From: Bicyclus anynana
Taxonomy: Eukaryota > Arthropoda > Insecta > Lepidoptera > Nymphalidae
NCBI RefSeq assembly: GCF_947172395.1
Contig: NC_069086.1
Coordinates: forward strand, 5,550,501 to 5,614,500
Reading direction: 5' to 3'
DNA length: 64,000 nucleotides
Shown here: piece after piece, positions 31,223 through 43,225 of the stretch
Position numbering within the stretch: the first letter of the stretch is position 1
How the letters are laid out: every line of letters starts with the position of its first letter
The notes under the pieces: model-generated
The model's input: the letters and a program-made list of their open reading frames with translations, nothing else
Told to the model about the DNA's origin: nothing
The model's database searches: none
Position numbers and translations under genes: made by a program

Positions 31223-32029
31223 GTTAAAAGTAGCACTTAGCACGTACATTTAGTGGTCCTTCGAGCCGGATCTCGCTAATTGAAGATGTTGCAGACATGT
31301 TAGGAGAGTCCGTTTCTACACAATGATGCGGAGCGCTGTGCTAACTTCCGTACGTTCAGTTCAGTGTTGCTTTTTTTTGATGGTCACTCTAGTTCGATGT
31401 TGTTTCGTGGCTTTTAGAAGGTTTCTCAAGCATTGACTAGCAGCATTGAAGCATTACAGTATATAACTCTTAATACGATCTCTATCAGATGATATCATGC
31501 TTTCTGAGGCTCAGGGTATGACACCAGAGACCTAAAACTTACAAAGTCTGTGCTAAGGATTTTTACTGAAAATTTCTTGGTTAGAAGAAAGAAAAGCTGA
31601 ATTTTTTAAAGTCCGACCTTGTGATACAAAGCCACTTAATCTTCCACTAGACAAATTACGCAATTCATTGATTCAAAGATTGGTTCACCTAATTGATAGA
31701 TTGGTTCTATAAATAAGATAATTTTAACTTTGTAGAAAATTTGAATAGATAATAAGTTTCTAGATAGGCTATACAGAGAACAGAGTAATGAGAACGGTGA
31801 AACATTTCCATATTTATCAGCAACAGATATTTGTATCTAAAGGTCGTATGTAGATCTAAAACATCGACATTTAGAGAATTTCTTGTTTATGCCTGGTGCG
31901 ACATTAATAGTTTAACGGTGAATAGACGTGATTTATGTTGTAGCTGTAACAGATACTAAGTCCTTTGTCTTTACCAATAATAATAATCAATTAAGCAATT
32001 GAAAATCTAACGTGCTGGAATAGCGACCC
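31223..32029. other. Gene-free stretch
   Basis: No recognised repeat or gene; slightly GC-richer around 31260-31350. Confidence 0.3.
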
Positions 32030-32165
32030 CGCACCGGAAAGCGTAGTGTTGGTCGACCCACCTCTAGGTGGACCGAGGACATCAAGTGGGTTGCAGGCCT
32101 ACTAGGTGGTTGGTGGCCTATGTCCAGCGGTGGACGTTCATCAGCTGTTAATGATGACGATGATC
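32030..32165 (+). mobile_element. RTE-like LINE 3' end with internal deletion
   Basis: CCGCACCGGAAAGCGTAGTG, GTCGACCCACC and CGTTCATCAGCTG, then a GATGACGATGAT-type tail. Confidence 0.7.
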
Positions 32166-32630
32166 AATCGAATAAGAGGGTAGGTATCTACCAGTATATA
32201 CATTTTAACGGTTTCTTAAAACCTAGCGGAAGCCTATAGCGCGGAAAATATAAGCAATAGTTACAACTTATTAATATAAATTACATTAATTAAGTGGCCT
32301 GCCTTTTCAAAGTCATTCATTCAAAGCCATTCATTCAATAGATACCTACTTACCTATAAGCATTCTTTACAATACTTAAAGCTACATTTTTCAACCAGTC
32401 TTTACGATAAATAGATAGGTGTAGGTACTTGTCCGTAGGTGGGAATCTACCGGATTCGTTAATCGTAATTCGATCTTCTGGAAACGTATCTTGTCTAAAA
32501 TCATGAACTCTCACGCTACCTCCAAAAGTCAATAAAGGTCATTAAAAGGTACTTTAAAGGTCTCTACGTGAATATTAGAATGTGAATTGAAGCGTTGATA
32601 TTTAGGCAACTAAACACCAAATTATCTTAT

Positions 32631-32815
32631 CTTACTAATATTTTATAGCTAAAAAGTTTGTTTGAACGCGCTAATCTCAGAAACTACTGGTCCGATTTGA
32701 ACAATTCTTTCAGTGTTAGATAGCCTATTTATCGAGGAAGGCTATAGGCTATATATTATCCCCGTATTCTTACGGAAACGGAAACCACGCGGGTAAAATC
32801 GCGCGGCGTCAGCTG
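32631..32815 (+). mobile_element. Helitron-like element, altered end
   Basis: Close to the 1272-1461 copy, but the terminal CTAG reads CTGT. Confidence 0.75.
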
Positions 32816-33327
32816 TTAATTCTATATTTTTAGGTACATGTAGGTCACTACGCATATACTCGTATAACATAGATGTATAAACAAGCGTTATACTGTATAA
32901 CCTAGACGGTATTAAGGCCATATCTTTACTAGGTACAATAGAGTATAAAATCTAAGGTAAGGATATAAAAAACCGCATTATTTTATGAAGCATTTATTCT
33001 TGTGTACTTAATTGTGTAACGAGTTAATAAGTGTAGTGTAGGTAATAATTACATATTACTTATGTACCTACTAATAGGTACCTACCTAACTACTCGTGTC
33101 TTAATCTTGTGTAAAATTTTTAACCGACTTCAAAAAAAGGAGAAGGTTTCTCAATTCGACCGTATATATTTTTTTTCAGTAAAGTATAGCTAATATCATT
33201 TTGTAAGGCTTTATTAGATCGTAGAATAATTATTGCCACGTAGACAAAAATATCTTCTACATATGTAGGTTAGAAAAGTAATAAAATTGTAACACATCAA
33301 TTGATTATTATTAATCGATAAATGGGC
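32816..33327. other. Gene-free AT-rich stretch
   Basis: Nothing recognised. Confidence 0.3.
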
Positions 33328-33575
33328 CGTGATAGCCCAGTGGATACGACATCTGCCTTCGATTCCAACTTTTCAGTTAACCTATGTACATTTTAAGTAA
33401 TTAAATATCACGTGTCTCAAACGGTGAAGGGAAAACATCGTGAGGCAAGCTGTATACCTGAGAATTTTCTTAAACGTGGCCAATCCGCATTGGGTCATCG
33501 TATGGACTATTAGCTTAACCCATCTCCTACAGTGCGGAGACTTGTGCTCAATAGTAATTCAAATATGGGATGTAA
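33328..33575 (+). mobile_element. SINE family A, internal deletion
   Basis: Head GTGATAGCCCAGTGGATAC; the B-box is deleted between GATTCC and AACTTTTCAG. Tail decayed. Confidence 0.8.
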
Positions 33576-33716
33576 ATTAATAATGCACATTTTATAAACT
33601 AAATATTATAAAGTCTCTATCAATCAAAAGCTGCATCATCAACGATCCAGTACAGAAATGCATTACAAAAGCACAGACAGTAACTTAGGAAATGTTCATA
33701 CTTATCTAATTCAACA

Positions 33717-34016
33717 TTATCAACCCATATTCGGCTCACTGCTGAGCTCGAGTCTCCTCTCAGAATGAGAAGGGTTAGGCCAATAGTCCACCACGCTGGC
33801 CCAAAGCGGATTGGAAGACTTCACACACGTTTAAGAAAATTCTCAGGTATGCAGGTTTCCTCACGATGTTTTCCTTCACCGTTTGAGACACGTGATATTT
33901 AATTTCTTAAAATGCACACAATTGAAAAGTTGAAGGTGCATGCCCCGGACCGGATTCAAACCCACACTTTCCGGAATCGGAGGCAGCGGCATTATCCACT
34001 GGGCTATCACGGCTCT
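33717..34016 (-). mobile_element. SINE family A, full length
   Basis: Tail at 33717 and head ending with the complement of AGAGCCGTGATAGCCCAG at 34016. Faces the copy at 33328-33575, giving an inverted SINE pair 140 bp apart. Confidence 0.88.
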
Positions 34017-34178
34017 ACTTATCTACTTACTTACTTTTATTACCTATACATAACTACCCACAGAATTAGAATGGCTATGGATTTAATTAGGGATGCATTA
34101 ACAAGTATCTCATAAAGATGTGCTTAACTCGTTCGGTATCAACAGTAAAACCCGCCGTCGATAATTAAAAAGGACAAG

Positions 34179-34377
34179 CCAGGGCCTGTAGCCAAGTGGT
34201 ACGTCGATTCTTTTTCTACGATCGCAAACGTTTCGAAAACTAGAAAAGTGTAGGGAATGACATTTGCTATAAACAGGTCACGTGATCAAGATCTGTCATT
34301 CCCTACATTTTTCTAGTTTTCGAAACGTTTGCGATCGTAGAAAAAGAATCGACGTGCCACTTGGCTACAGGGGCTGG
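34179..34377. mobile_element. Hairpin MITE with 84-bp arms
   Basis: Arms 34179-34262 and 34294-34377 are inverted repeats differing at about four positions, around a 31-bp loop with GTCACGTGATC. Ends read CCTGTAGCCAAGTGG. Degenerate relatives are at 9928-10345, 23445-23685, 36226-36292 and 57783-57955. Confidence 0.9.
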
Positions 34378-34759
34378 ATTGGTGAAGCAGGTCAGAATTT
34401 TAATGATAAATGGTTGCAACGGACGTTGACCGCGGCTCGACCACCGGCGCCGCATCTCATATTCCACTGGGTTCGATGAAAAATTAACATGATATTTGCG
34501 AAATTAGCTCAGGTGTCGAAACGTTCTGTTAGCTTCGCTTAACATTACGGGAATGGGTTGTGAAATTGGTTACATCGCGTCTTAGATATCGCGAAAGCCT
34601 TAGTTGTCGCCCACACACGAGTTATGCAGTTAAAGTTACTCGGAACGCTGACCGTTGCTACCTGTATATTGAAATTATGATAGAGTTTCTAATTTTTTGT
34701 AATTTCAACAAAATTTTTAATAATAGTAATGATTAACGGACTAAAACAGCTATAAATAT

Positions 34760-34917
34760 CTATACTAATTATGATAATAGAGGAAAGCTTTGATTGTTTA
34801 TTTGTTTGCATTGTATAGGCTGCGAAGATATTGAACCGATTTGAAAAATTCTTTCACTGTTGGGAAGCTACACTATCCTTTGTTGTTATAGGCTATATTT
34901 TATCCCTGTATTCCTAG
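34760..34917 (+). mobile_element. Helitron-like element, 3' truncated
   Basis: TCTATACTAATTATGATAAT start, TTTGAAAAATTCTTTCACTG body; ends at GTATTCCTAGTG. Confidence 0.7.
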
Positions 34918-34929
34918 TGTGCTAGTAAT

Positions 34930-35085
34930 TTTATAACTAGGTAGTTTGTGGTATTGTAAAGGATAATCTCTGAACCAATTTTGAAAGTTCTCTTACCACT
35001 AGAAAGCCACGTTATTTGTGAGAGGCTATATTTTATTCCCACAATCTCACGAGTACGGGAACTACGCAGGTGAAACCGTTTTCAA
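34930..35085 (+). mobile_element. Helitron-like element, partial
   Basis: ATAATCTCTGAACCAATTTTG through GAACTACGCAGGTGAAACCG. The CTAG end is missing, and SINE B-like text (CTTCGGCGATAGCTATAG, CGATTTAGCGTTTCGCTACG) follows to about 35195. Confidence 0.6.
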
Positions 35086-35199
35086 CGTTTCTTGGATTCG
35101 ATTCTCAGATCAATTATAAGGCTTCGGCGATAGCTATAGTTACCACCCTATTCGCAAAACGTAGCCACCGCGATTTAGCGTTTCGCTACGATACCATGT

Positions 35200-36053
35200 T
35201 AAAAGCATAGGAGATATGTGTTACCAACTCTCCAAAATATTTATCCCTAAAGTTTATGTCAAAAACCCCTAAAATCGCCTTAATTATGGAGTTGTCCCCC
35301 TAAAAATATAAATTCATAATAATTTAAAAATAATATGCTGTAATATGTTTCAAAAGACAAAATATTACGTCTTTATCTGAAGATTCAGATTTTTTGAAAT
35401 CATACAATGAATAAATTTACCAATTTTTTTTATTCGATGAAATTTGCCGCCAGTTGCCTCAGAGTGGTTGTAGAATAACGTAATATCGTTATAAGTCGCT
35501 AGGTCAAGAAATAAATATTAAAATTATCATCAATTTAAAAATATTAAAGAGTCAATAAATCCCTGAAAATACCCCTAAAAATTTCAGACCCCGAAAAAAT
35601 CCCATTTCACTTATTTGCCCCCTAAATCTGGGGGGAAAACCCCTAAGTTGGGAACCTTGGGAGATAATGAGTATCATGAACTTTTATCTTTTCCAAGATT
35701 TATCATTGTCATCTAGGAAGTTCAATTATTATCTACGAAAACAACTTCATACTCAGATAGCTGCATTTGTTATCTCAATATTATTAGAAAGGAAATATTT
35801 CAAAAGACTGCGGTTGAAAAATAAATAATATTTCGGTATGACATTCTCATACAACCCGTTCGATGATTTCCGAGTGCCGCCGAGCGTGAAATTGGTAGCC
35901 ATTACTGCTGACGCGGACATCGCTTTCTTGTACAACTTTATTATATTTCTGTGGCTTTCATAATAGAATGTTTGTTTTATCTATTTTAAAATAGCTAAAT
36001 TAAACAATGCACTCTAAAACTAAGCACATAGTCTTATAAAGAGCATTTCATTT
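35200..36053. other. Gene-free AT-rich stretch
   Basis: 35240-35680 contains several short CCCCTAAA-type phrases; nothing recognised. Confidence 0.3.
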
Positions 36054-36140
36054 CATTGGTAGAATCTTTACAACTGTTAACTGTCAACTGACGTACCGAA
36101 AGTGCTTGTAAACTGAGCCTACTTGAAATAAATAAAAAAA
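36054..36140 (+). mobile_element. LINE 3' tail
   Basis: GGTAGAATCTTTACAACTG, AAAGTGCTTGTAAACTGAGC, then an A-rich tail; same family as 45695-46095. Confidence 0.75.
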
Positions 36141-36225
36141 AAAGAAAATAAATAATAAAAAAAAAGCCTTTTAATAACGGTTAAAACCTGGCTTTAAAGT
36201 CGATCAGATCCGTCATATACATACA

Positions 36226-36292
36226 TTTTGTTAGTTTTCGAAGCGCTAATTGTAGAAAGAGAATATATTTGCCACATGGCTAAGGCCACTGC
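36226..36292. mobile_element. Hairpin-MITE right-arm fragment
   Basis: TTTGTTAGTTTTCGAAGCGC and TTGCCACATGGCTAAGG match the arm consensus of 34179-34377. Confidence 0.55.
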
Positions 36293-36554
36293 CTCTGATA
36301 AAAGGATGGCTCCAAGTAACGCAAAAAAGCATGATGAGGATACAATACGTACAAAGTACTTGATAAAACTTGCAAAAGCCCGCAACTTAATCCGAGTGGA
36401 AATCATTTTAGGACTTTTAAAGACTTTAAAGATTTGAACTTTAAAGGTTAAACAATGGTTGCCACGATCGCTTGTTGCATTCTACCATTGAAAAAATGTA
36501 ATCACTGTTACGAGTAACGAGATATATTGAAGAGCTTTTGAGTAGAGTATGTAT

Positions 36555-36823
36555 CATCATATTCATCATATCAGCCGATGGACGTCCACTGTAGACATAG
36601 GCCTTTTGTACGGACTTCCAAACATCACGATCCTGAGCCGCCTTAGGATATGCATGGTATGAGGCATTTACTGACTAATATTGAAATACTTATAAGTGAT
36701 TTATGTTGGCATGGACTTCCAAACATCACCATCCTGAGCCGCCTTAGGATATGCATGGTATGAGGCATTTATGAATATTTACTGACTAATATTGAAATAC
36801 TTATAAATGATTTATGTTGGCAT
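36555..36823 (-). repeat. RTE-like LINE tail with a tandem duplication
   Basis: The reversed LINE end (ATCAGCCGATGGACGTCCAC) runs into a 101-bp unit at 36612-36712 repeated at 36713-36823. Copy 2 has an extra 10 bp and few substitutions. Confidence 0.85.
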
Positions 36824-37280
36824 TAATATGACCTGTGGCATTAGACCATTAATATTAATAGGTACTTGTAGAATTCAACTGCCCTTTTATGTGTCGATAA
36901 ACTTATCTACGACATTTTATACAATAATTCCTACTCTCAGACTAATTTTCGTCAGAGTTACATACCACTAAATAAATTGTATTACATATACCCACCTATC
37001 TAAAAATATGTACCTTTTGTTACATACAAAAACAGAACCCTTTTAAGATCGCTCGCATGCCCACTGTCCATCTGGACCAATTATGTTGTTTGGTACACGT
37101 ATCAATTCCTGTGACTCAAACGCAAAGGTGAACCGTGTATAGATGAAATATGAATATCAGGACTTACGAGGGACAAGATGGAAAGTTAAAAAAACCTATT
37201 TCAAACAGCATCGTGTGATACATCAAATGAATTTGTTATGAGGATGTCAAATATATATATTTTTTTGTAATATTTTTTTT

Positions 37281-37428
37281 TAGTAATCTCTGGTTCTACT
37301 AAACTGATTTTGAATATTCTTTTACCAGTAGAAAGCCCCGATATTTGGGAGTGTCCTAGGCTATATTTTATCCCCGTATTCTCACGGTAACGGGGACTAC
37401 GCGGGTGAAACTGCGAAGCGTCGGCTAG
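37281..37428 (+). mobile_element. Helitron-like element, 5' truncated
   Basis: TAATCTCTGGTTCTACTAAAC to GAAGCGTCGGCTAG. Confidence 0.7.
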
Positions 37429-39000
37429 TAATACTCGTAGTAATAATAAAAATAAATATGATGTTTGTCTATGTAAATGATGATACTCCTTCGAAGCGAC
37501 ACGGTTATAAACTAGACAGAGAAACAACAGGTTCGAGCAAATTGTACCCGCATTTTGTGAACTCCATAAACAATTTGAGGTCCATAAAAAAGGTTCGCGT
37601 GACGCAGAAAGTTGTTGGGCGAGGAGGGAAACTCGACCCATCACTTGCGTTCATTTGATTCGTATTAACGGCCGACTAGCGAGGCCATTTCTCTGGCGTT
37701 TGCAGGACTCTTTCAGCTCTATCTATGTCTAGAAAGGTTTTTAATCTAGACCAAAAAAAACTAGAGCAAAGATTATTTTTAAAGATACGAATATAAGCGT
37801 AGGTATACCTATAGAGTATGCCTAATATTTTAGGATTCATTCGCAGTTTTCTTTTTCTGAAAGACATTTTTAACCTAATTTTTTTTTACAGTACCTACTG
37901 ACCTTTTTAACCCTAAAAAAGCTCAACGGGCTTTTAGCCTTTAAGTCGAATATATGTTGACTGGCAGCTGTACCATGGTTAACATTTCTGTATGCGTAAT
38001 TAAAATTAATTATATTTTAAGTTTAGTATACACTTAATAAATTAAATTAGACATTTTTTGTATGTGCAGAGAAAAAGAAATAACTAAAACAATAAAATGA
38101 GATTGACACGAAGTTTTTATTGTTTACCTTCAATTTTGTTTTTTTATGGAAACAGTGTATAAAATCAACTGTTACCTATAGTATTTTGTATATGATTTAC
38201 TCGTACTTGTATGGTAATATGTCCTAATATAGTCTTAAGATTTATTATCTATCAATAACAATGAAATACAACGTCTCTTTTGATTGAGGGACGTGAAGGG
38301 TGCATTTGAATTAGACGCCATGTGTTGTGCGCCCATCGCTATAAAATTGATATTCAGTTTTTGTGTGGAGCTGGAGACATTTTTTATTTAATAAAACTTT
38401 AAATTAATATTTAAAAAAGAACTTTTTATCATGTGAAAGCTCAGTGTTTGTCAAAACTAGCCCAAACTTTACCTTGTTTAAATTAGGATTCCTTTTTCAG
38501 GACTACGATTTCAACATAATCATTCAACTCTATTGTAATTGAGCATTATCTCGAAGAAATTTAAGTTTTAAGCAATACATACAGTTCAAGAAATGTCCCA
38601 CACATACAAAAGCTTGTAAAAGTAAAAAAAAAAACTGACTCAATTCCAAACCAAGGCATAACTTTATACTTTGAATCAGCGCCGCTACATTATGAGTTGA
38701 ATGGTAAGCCATTCAACTCTTATTTTTTACTCTAGGTACTTTACAATTCTACCTTATACTCGTAGTCTAACATTAATGAAAAAAAATAATAATTTGACTA
38801 TGACTGTAGTCGCCTCTACCGACTATCTACTCTAGAGACCGTGACACTCATTTGAAAGAAGACGTCTCTAAATCTCCTTTACGGACGTCCTCTTTTTCTT
38901 TTTCAAGTACATATAGGTGTTCTTAAAATTAAAATGCTTATTTTTTATTAGATGTCTGTTAAACTGTCCTACAAACATTATTCAAAAAGCTGGCAACCCC
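37429..39000. other. Gene-free AT-rich stretch
   Basis: Open frames near 37458-37658 and 37676-37867 match no family recognised. Nothing else supported. Confidence 0.3.
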
Positions 39001-39380
39001 GCGCTCAAGTAATGTAACGAATAAAGGGGAGGTCGTTGCCCCTAAGCACGAAGCAAAACCAAGTCTGGTCCTCTCACAAAAGAAATAGTTAATATTAGAG
39101 CTCGCCTCTTCGAGTGTCATTAGCAGCGGCACAAAGCTCCGAAGTCATTCCACGCTCCTACTATTTGTCAGCGGCAAAAAGTGCCTCGTCCACAATAATT
39201 ACGGGACCGGCTCTGAGCCTCGCTCATGATTCGTCATGATATGGTCGGACGCGTCCGTTCCGTCCCGTCCATAATTTGACATTTCCCGCGACGCGTTCGG
39301 ACGTTGTGGTAGGCGAGAGACAATGATTTGCTTTCCAAAAGTCACACGGACAATGGCGGACGTTGCCACGGTACGCTTTT
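39000..39380. other. GC-richer unassigned block
   Basis: Distinct base composition from the surrounding DNA, with CG-rich words (GGACGCGTCCG, CGCGACGCGTTCGG). No copy elsewhere in the window and no coding match. Regulatory or an old unique element; undecided. Confidence 0.3.
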
Positions 39381-39522
39381 GTGTTGGTACAATATTTTAA
39401 AAATTTTGTAGTAGAGCTTTCCCGTTTCCGGGCTAGTATTGTCATTACTGAGTTTCGGTCTGATAAAGGGTTAAAGGGTATGGTTGCTATTGTAATTGTA
39501 AGTTCATGAGACTTAACACCCA

Positions 39523-39808
39523 TCTGTGATAGCCCCGGGGATATGACCTCTGCCTCCAATTCCGGTGACGTGGGTTCGAATCCGGTCCGGGGTATGCACC
39601 TCCAACTTTTCAGTTGTGCATTTTAAGAAATTAACACGCGTCTTAAACGGTGAAGGAGGAAACCTGCATGCCAGAGAATTTTCTTAATTCTCTGCGTGTG
39701 TGAAGTTTGCCAATCCGCATTAGGCCAGTGTGGACTAAGGCCTAACCCCTCTCATACTAAGAGGTGACCCGAGCTCAGCAGTTAGCCGAATAAGGATTGA
39801 TAATGACT
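39523..39808 (+). mobile_element. SINE family A, nearly full length
   Basis: Head TGTGATAGCCCCGGGGATAT, B-box GGTTCGAATCCGGTCCGG, a deletion in the middle, tail TTGATAATGA. Confidence 0.87.
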
Positions 39809-40059
39809 TAACACATATGTATCTGGTGTTGGATAAAGGGCAGCTCTTTGTAGGACATCATCCTTGGATGCCCTGACTATTGCTCTTAGATGGGGATCCG
39901 GAAATTTTTAGATTAAAACTCAAGTGTACCAAATAAACCTATGGAAACCTTTAATGCTATGGAATAGGTATTCCATAGCATTAAAGTACTCTACCACCAC
40001 CAAGTACCTACGAACCTTCAGTATGGGTAGGTACGGCAACTCAAAAAATAACTTTCGAA

Positions 40060-40132
40060 AAAGGCTATATATTATCCCCGTATCCCTACGAGGACATGAA
40101 CCATACGGGTGAAACCGTGCGGCGTCTACTAG
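40060..40132 (+). mobile_element. Helitron-like 3' fragment
   Basis: GGCTATATATTATCCCCGTA to GTGCGGCGTCTACTAG. Confidence 0.7.
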
Positions 40133-40464
40133 TATTATATATGTCTTCTTATCGGTCCTATTTGAATCAAACTCATCAATCGTTAGAATCAACAATGAGA
40201 TATAAAATATGTATTCGTTCAAATGTTAATATAGCCTCCACCAATTTCTGTATCGATAAATCAGCTGTCAGCGAGGATGAAGTTACTGCAGGTAAATGTT
40301 ATATTGTGGAAGATTATGAGATAATGTATTGCGTATTATCTTCTTGTATTTTATGCCTCGAGGTTGGACTACAATTACCGTTCTCCATTTTAATATAACT
40401 TGTAACAAATCGTATACCTGCCAGTTGTATAATAGGTAACTACCTTTATTAAATACAAGAATTA

Positions 40465-40595
40465 TATTTCGTTGAGAAAGAATACAATACAATAGGAAAC
40501 TAAAGCTAACATAGCTTAATAAGTATAAAATCACGTCCACGTGGAATGGTGGTAGAATACTGGCTGCCAGGCTGATCCTTTGCATGAAAAATATA
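40465..40595 (-). mobile_element. LINE 3' end (RGNAAS family)
   Basis: GAGAAAGAATACAATAC, GTCCACGTGGAATGGTGG and GGCTGATCCTTTGC match the end of the larger fragment at 52210-52860. Confidence 0.75.
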
Positions 40596-40599
40596 TACA

Positions 40600-41111
40600 T
40601 TTTGTTATTTGATAATAATAATGACTTCTCATCCCTCGTCTAGAGTCATTTTTGTGGTAAAAGTAGCCTTTGTCCTTTTCCAAGGACCCGTTTATTTCTA
40701 TATCTATGAAAACGTAATGTTTTAGTTTATCATTATAACAGTAAAGCTGGCCTATTTACTTTTGTATATATAATGGAATTAAAATAAAATTAGGTTACCT
40801 CTGGTCTTCTAAAATAGGGTCACCCGTAATATAGATTTTTTGAAACTTATTCTTGACCTTTTTTAATCGGTCCCTAAACTACAATATGATGCCAGTTCCA
40901 GAATCCAGGCGTAACAAATCGGTCGGCATTTTGAATTCGAGCCGATTGAAAATGAGTTCACCGACCGGCCAGACGCTGACCAATCAATTGATAGTGTCCA
41001 CTGACTTTTTGATATTTAAATTCAACTATATGGTTCATTCTTAGTAAAATGTAAACGATGAGAGGGTTAAAGATTTAGATATGAGAGAAAGAATTTCTGA
41101 CTAATAAGTCC
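40600..41111. other. Gene-free stretch
   Basis: 40853-41044 has an open frame of 63 codons without a recognised match; no repeat assigned. Confidence 0.3.
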
Positions 41112-41395
41112 TTCATCATATCAGCCGATGCCGTCCACAGCAGGACATAGGCCTTTTGTAGGGACTTCCAAATACGGCGGCTCACGATAGTGAGCCGCCT
41201 GCATCCAGCGAATACCTGCGACTCGTTTTAATGTCGCCAGTCTACCTGGTGGGGGGTCGACCAACACTGCGCTTTCTAGTGCGGGGTCACCATTCCAGTA
41301 CCTTGGGACCCCAACGGCCATCGGCTCTTCGAACTATGTGCCCCGCCCATTGCCACTCCAGCTTCGCGACACGTTGAGCTATGATAATGTAGAAC
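41112..41395 (-). mobile_element. RTE-like LINE ORF2 C-terminal fragment
   Basis: Minus-strand text keeps VLVDPPPGRLATLKRVAG and RWMQAAH, then the ATCGGCTGATATGATG end. A 10-bp inverted duplication (41176-41199) interrupts it. Coding is decayed. Confidence 0.8.
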
Positions 41396-41765
41396 TTTAT
41401 ACATCAATGTTTTGTGCGGTCAAATACTTTTGAAAATAAAATTACACGCGACAATAATTACCTGTTGTAATTATAATTTTCTGTGTGTTATATGTTCTAT
41501 TGTATGTTATATGACTGAAATTAGACAATTGAAACAACATTTTAAGTTCTATTATGCATATGCAAATGAGTATGGGTAGTCAATACAATATTACAAATAA
41601 GGAAAAAAAAACATACATACAGCCGAACGTAGAACCTCCTCCTTTTTGGAAGTCGGTTAAAAAAGTAAATCCAGTCGAGTCAGAATTGGCAATAGTGCTT
41701 AAGCCACAGAAAACATATTTAAGCTTAACAATTTTAGTTTTATTTAGTTTTCTCTAAGAAGTCTT

Positions 41766-42372
41766 CATTATCATTATCATATTCGGCTCACTGCTGAGCT
41801 CGAGTCTAATCTCAGAATGAGAGGGGTTAGGCCAATAGTCTACCACGCTGGCCCAATGCGGATTGGCAGACTTCACACACCAAGAGAATTAAGAAAATAC
41901 TCTGGTATTTATTTATTTATTTATTTGGTCCACCAGTGACTGTAGCAGCATTTACACAAATACAATCTAAAAAAAAACACAAACACAAGGCTCTGCACGA
42001 TCAAATGAAGGTAGACACGGCATGCACATTTCCGTAATATTAAAATAAATTGACGATTACATTACATTAAATCAGTTTACATAAGAAAAAAAATACATTT
42101 TACAGTAACAAGAAAAGGAAACATTTTACAACTACTATTTGAATATACTATATAATACAAAAAATAAAATGGAATTGGTAAAAACAAAAAGAAAAATTAG
42201 TTTAGCAAATCTAGCAAAACTAACTTGCGATATGTCCTTGGTGAGTCTTTGTGATATCTATAGACCGACTAAGTGCTGGTATATACTGGTTTCCTCACGA
42301 TGTTTTTTCTTCACCGTTTGAGACACGTGACATTTTTTTTTTTTAAATGCACACAACTGAAAAATTTTGAGG
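41766..42372 (-). mobile_element. SINE family A interrupted by a LINE tail
   Basis: SINE parts are 41766-41908 and 42283-42372; the head beyond GGAGGTGCATG is missing. The insertion is described separately. Confidence 0.85.
41909..42275 (-). mobile_element. LINE 3' end nested in a SINE, with target duplication
   Basis: 367 bp starting with reversed tail TTATTTATTTATTTGGTCCA, flanked by the 7-bp direct repeat CTGGTAT (41902-41908 and 42276-42282). Related to 19008-19650. Confidence 0.85.
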
Positions 42373-42904
42373 TTTCCGAAAAGTTTCTTGATAGTGTGTG
42401 GCTGGCGTAAGCCATGGGAAATTAGACATCAAGGTTGGAAAACGGTAAAAATGAAATGAATGCGTGTGAAAATCTGGAGCATGAGGGCACTCGTCCTAAT
42501 GACATCGAGGGGTGATAAGTTGGTAATATGAGTACACCCGCACATGCCACGTGCCGGCATGCGGGTGCAATCCAAGCTTAATTGACTTAATTTCGGTTTG
42601 TTGTATTGTACTATGTTTTTGATTGATATTATAATCAAGAGCTGTTTGTGTTGTTGTTCTTTAATTAAGATTACAGATGATTTCGTCGGTCCGCAGGTCG
42701 TTGTCTGCCAGTCTGACAATTATTCATTTCAACTTTCATTAACGGTGTAGGCGTATTGTTTTTGTATGCTGATTGTTACAATTTTTATATCCAGTTTGAT
42801 TTTTTTTTAAATAGTATATATTGAACTGAAATTAAAGATTTTAACTACTATAATGAAGACATACTTAAATAGGATTTTGATAAATTAAACGCCCATGTGG
42901 ATAA
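42373..42904. other. Gene-free stretch
   Basis: An open minus-strand frame at 42429-42719 has no recognised match. No repeat assigned. Confidence 0.3.
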
Positions 42905-43089
42905 AATAAAGGATGATTGAGGATCTCTTTGTGCTGCGGCTACTGAAGCGATTTTTCTGAAATTTGAACAGAATTAGTTTTGCTCTGGATTAACACATAG
43001 GCTACTTTTCATCCCGGAAAAATCCATGGTTCCCTCGGGTTTTGTGTATAACTGAATTCCACGCAGACGAAGTAGCGGGCGTCCGCTAG
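42905..43089 (+). mobile_element. Helitron-like element (GCGGGCGTCCGCTAG end)
   Basis: GGATTAACACATAGGCTAC, CGCAGACGAAGTAGCGGG and terminal CTAG. Confidence 0.8.
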
Positions 43090-43225
43090 TATAACATAAG
43101 TTAAGTAGTCTGTTCCGTGATATGCTATTCCTAAAATATTTACAAATATCTTTGAAAAAAAAATATAGCTTTCCATAGGTGAATTTTTTCAAATCGTTTT
43201 TGAAAACAGTAGTAGGTATATTGAG

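Noticed and set aside
39224..39559. 111-codon minus-strand open frame
   Set aside because: It runs into a SINE and shows no family features. The CG-rich part is reported instead as an unassigned block.
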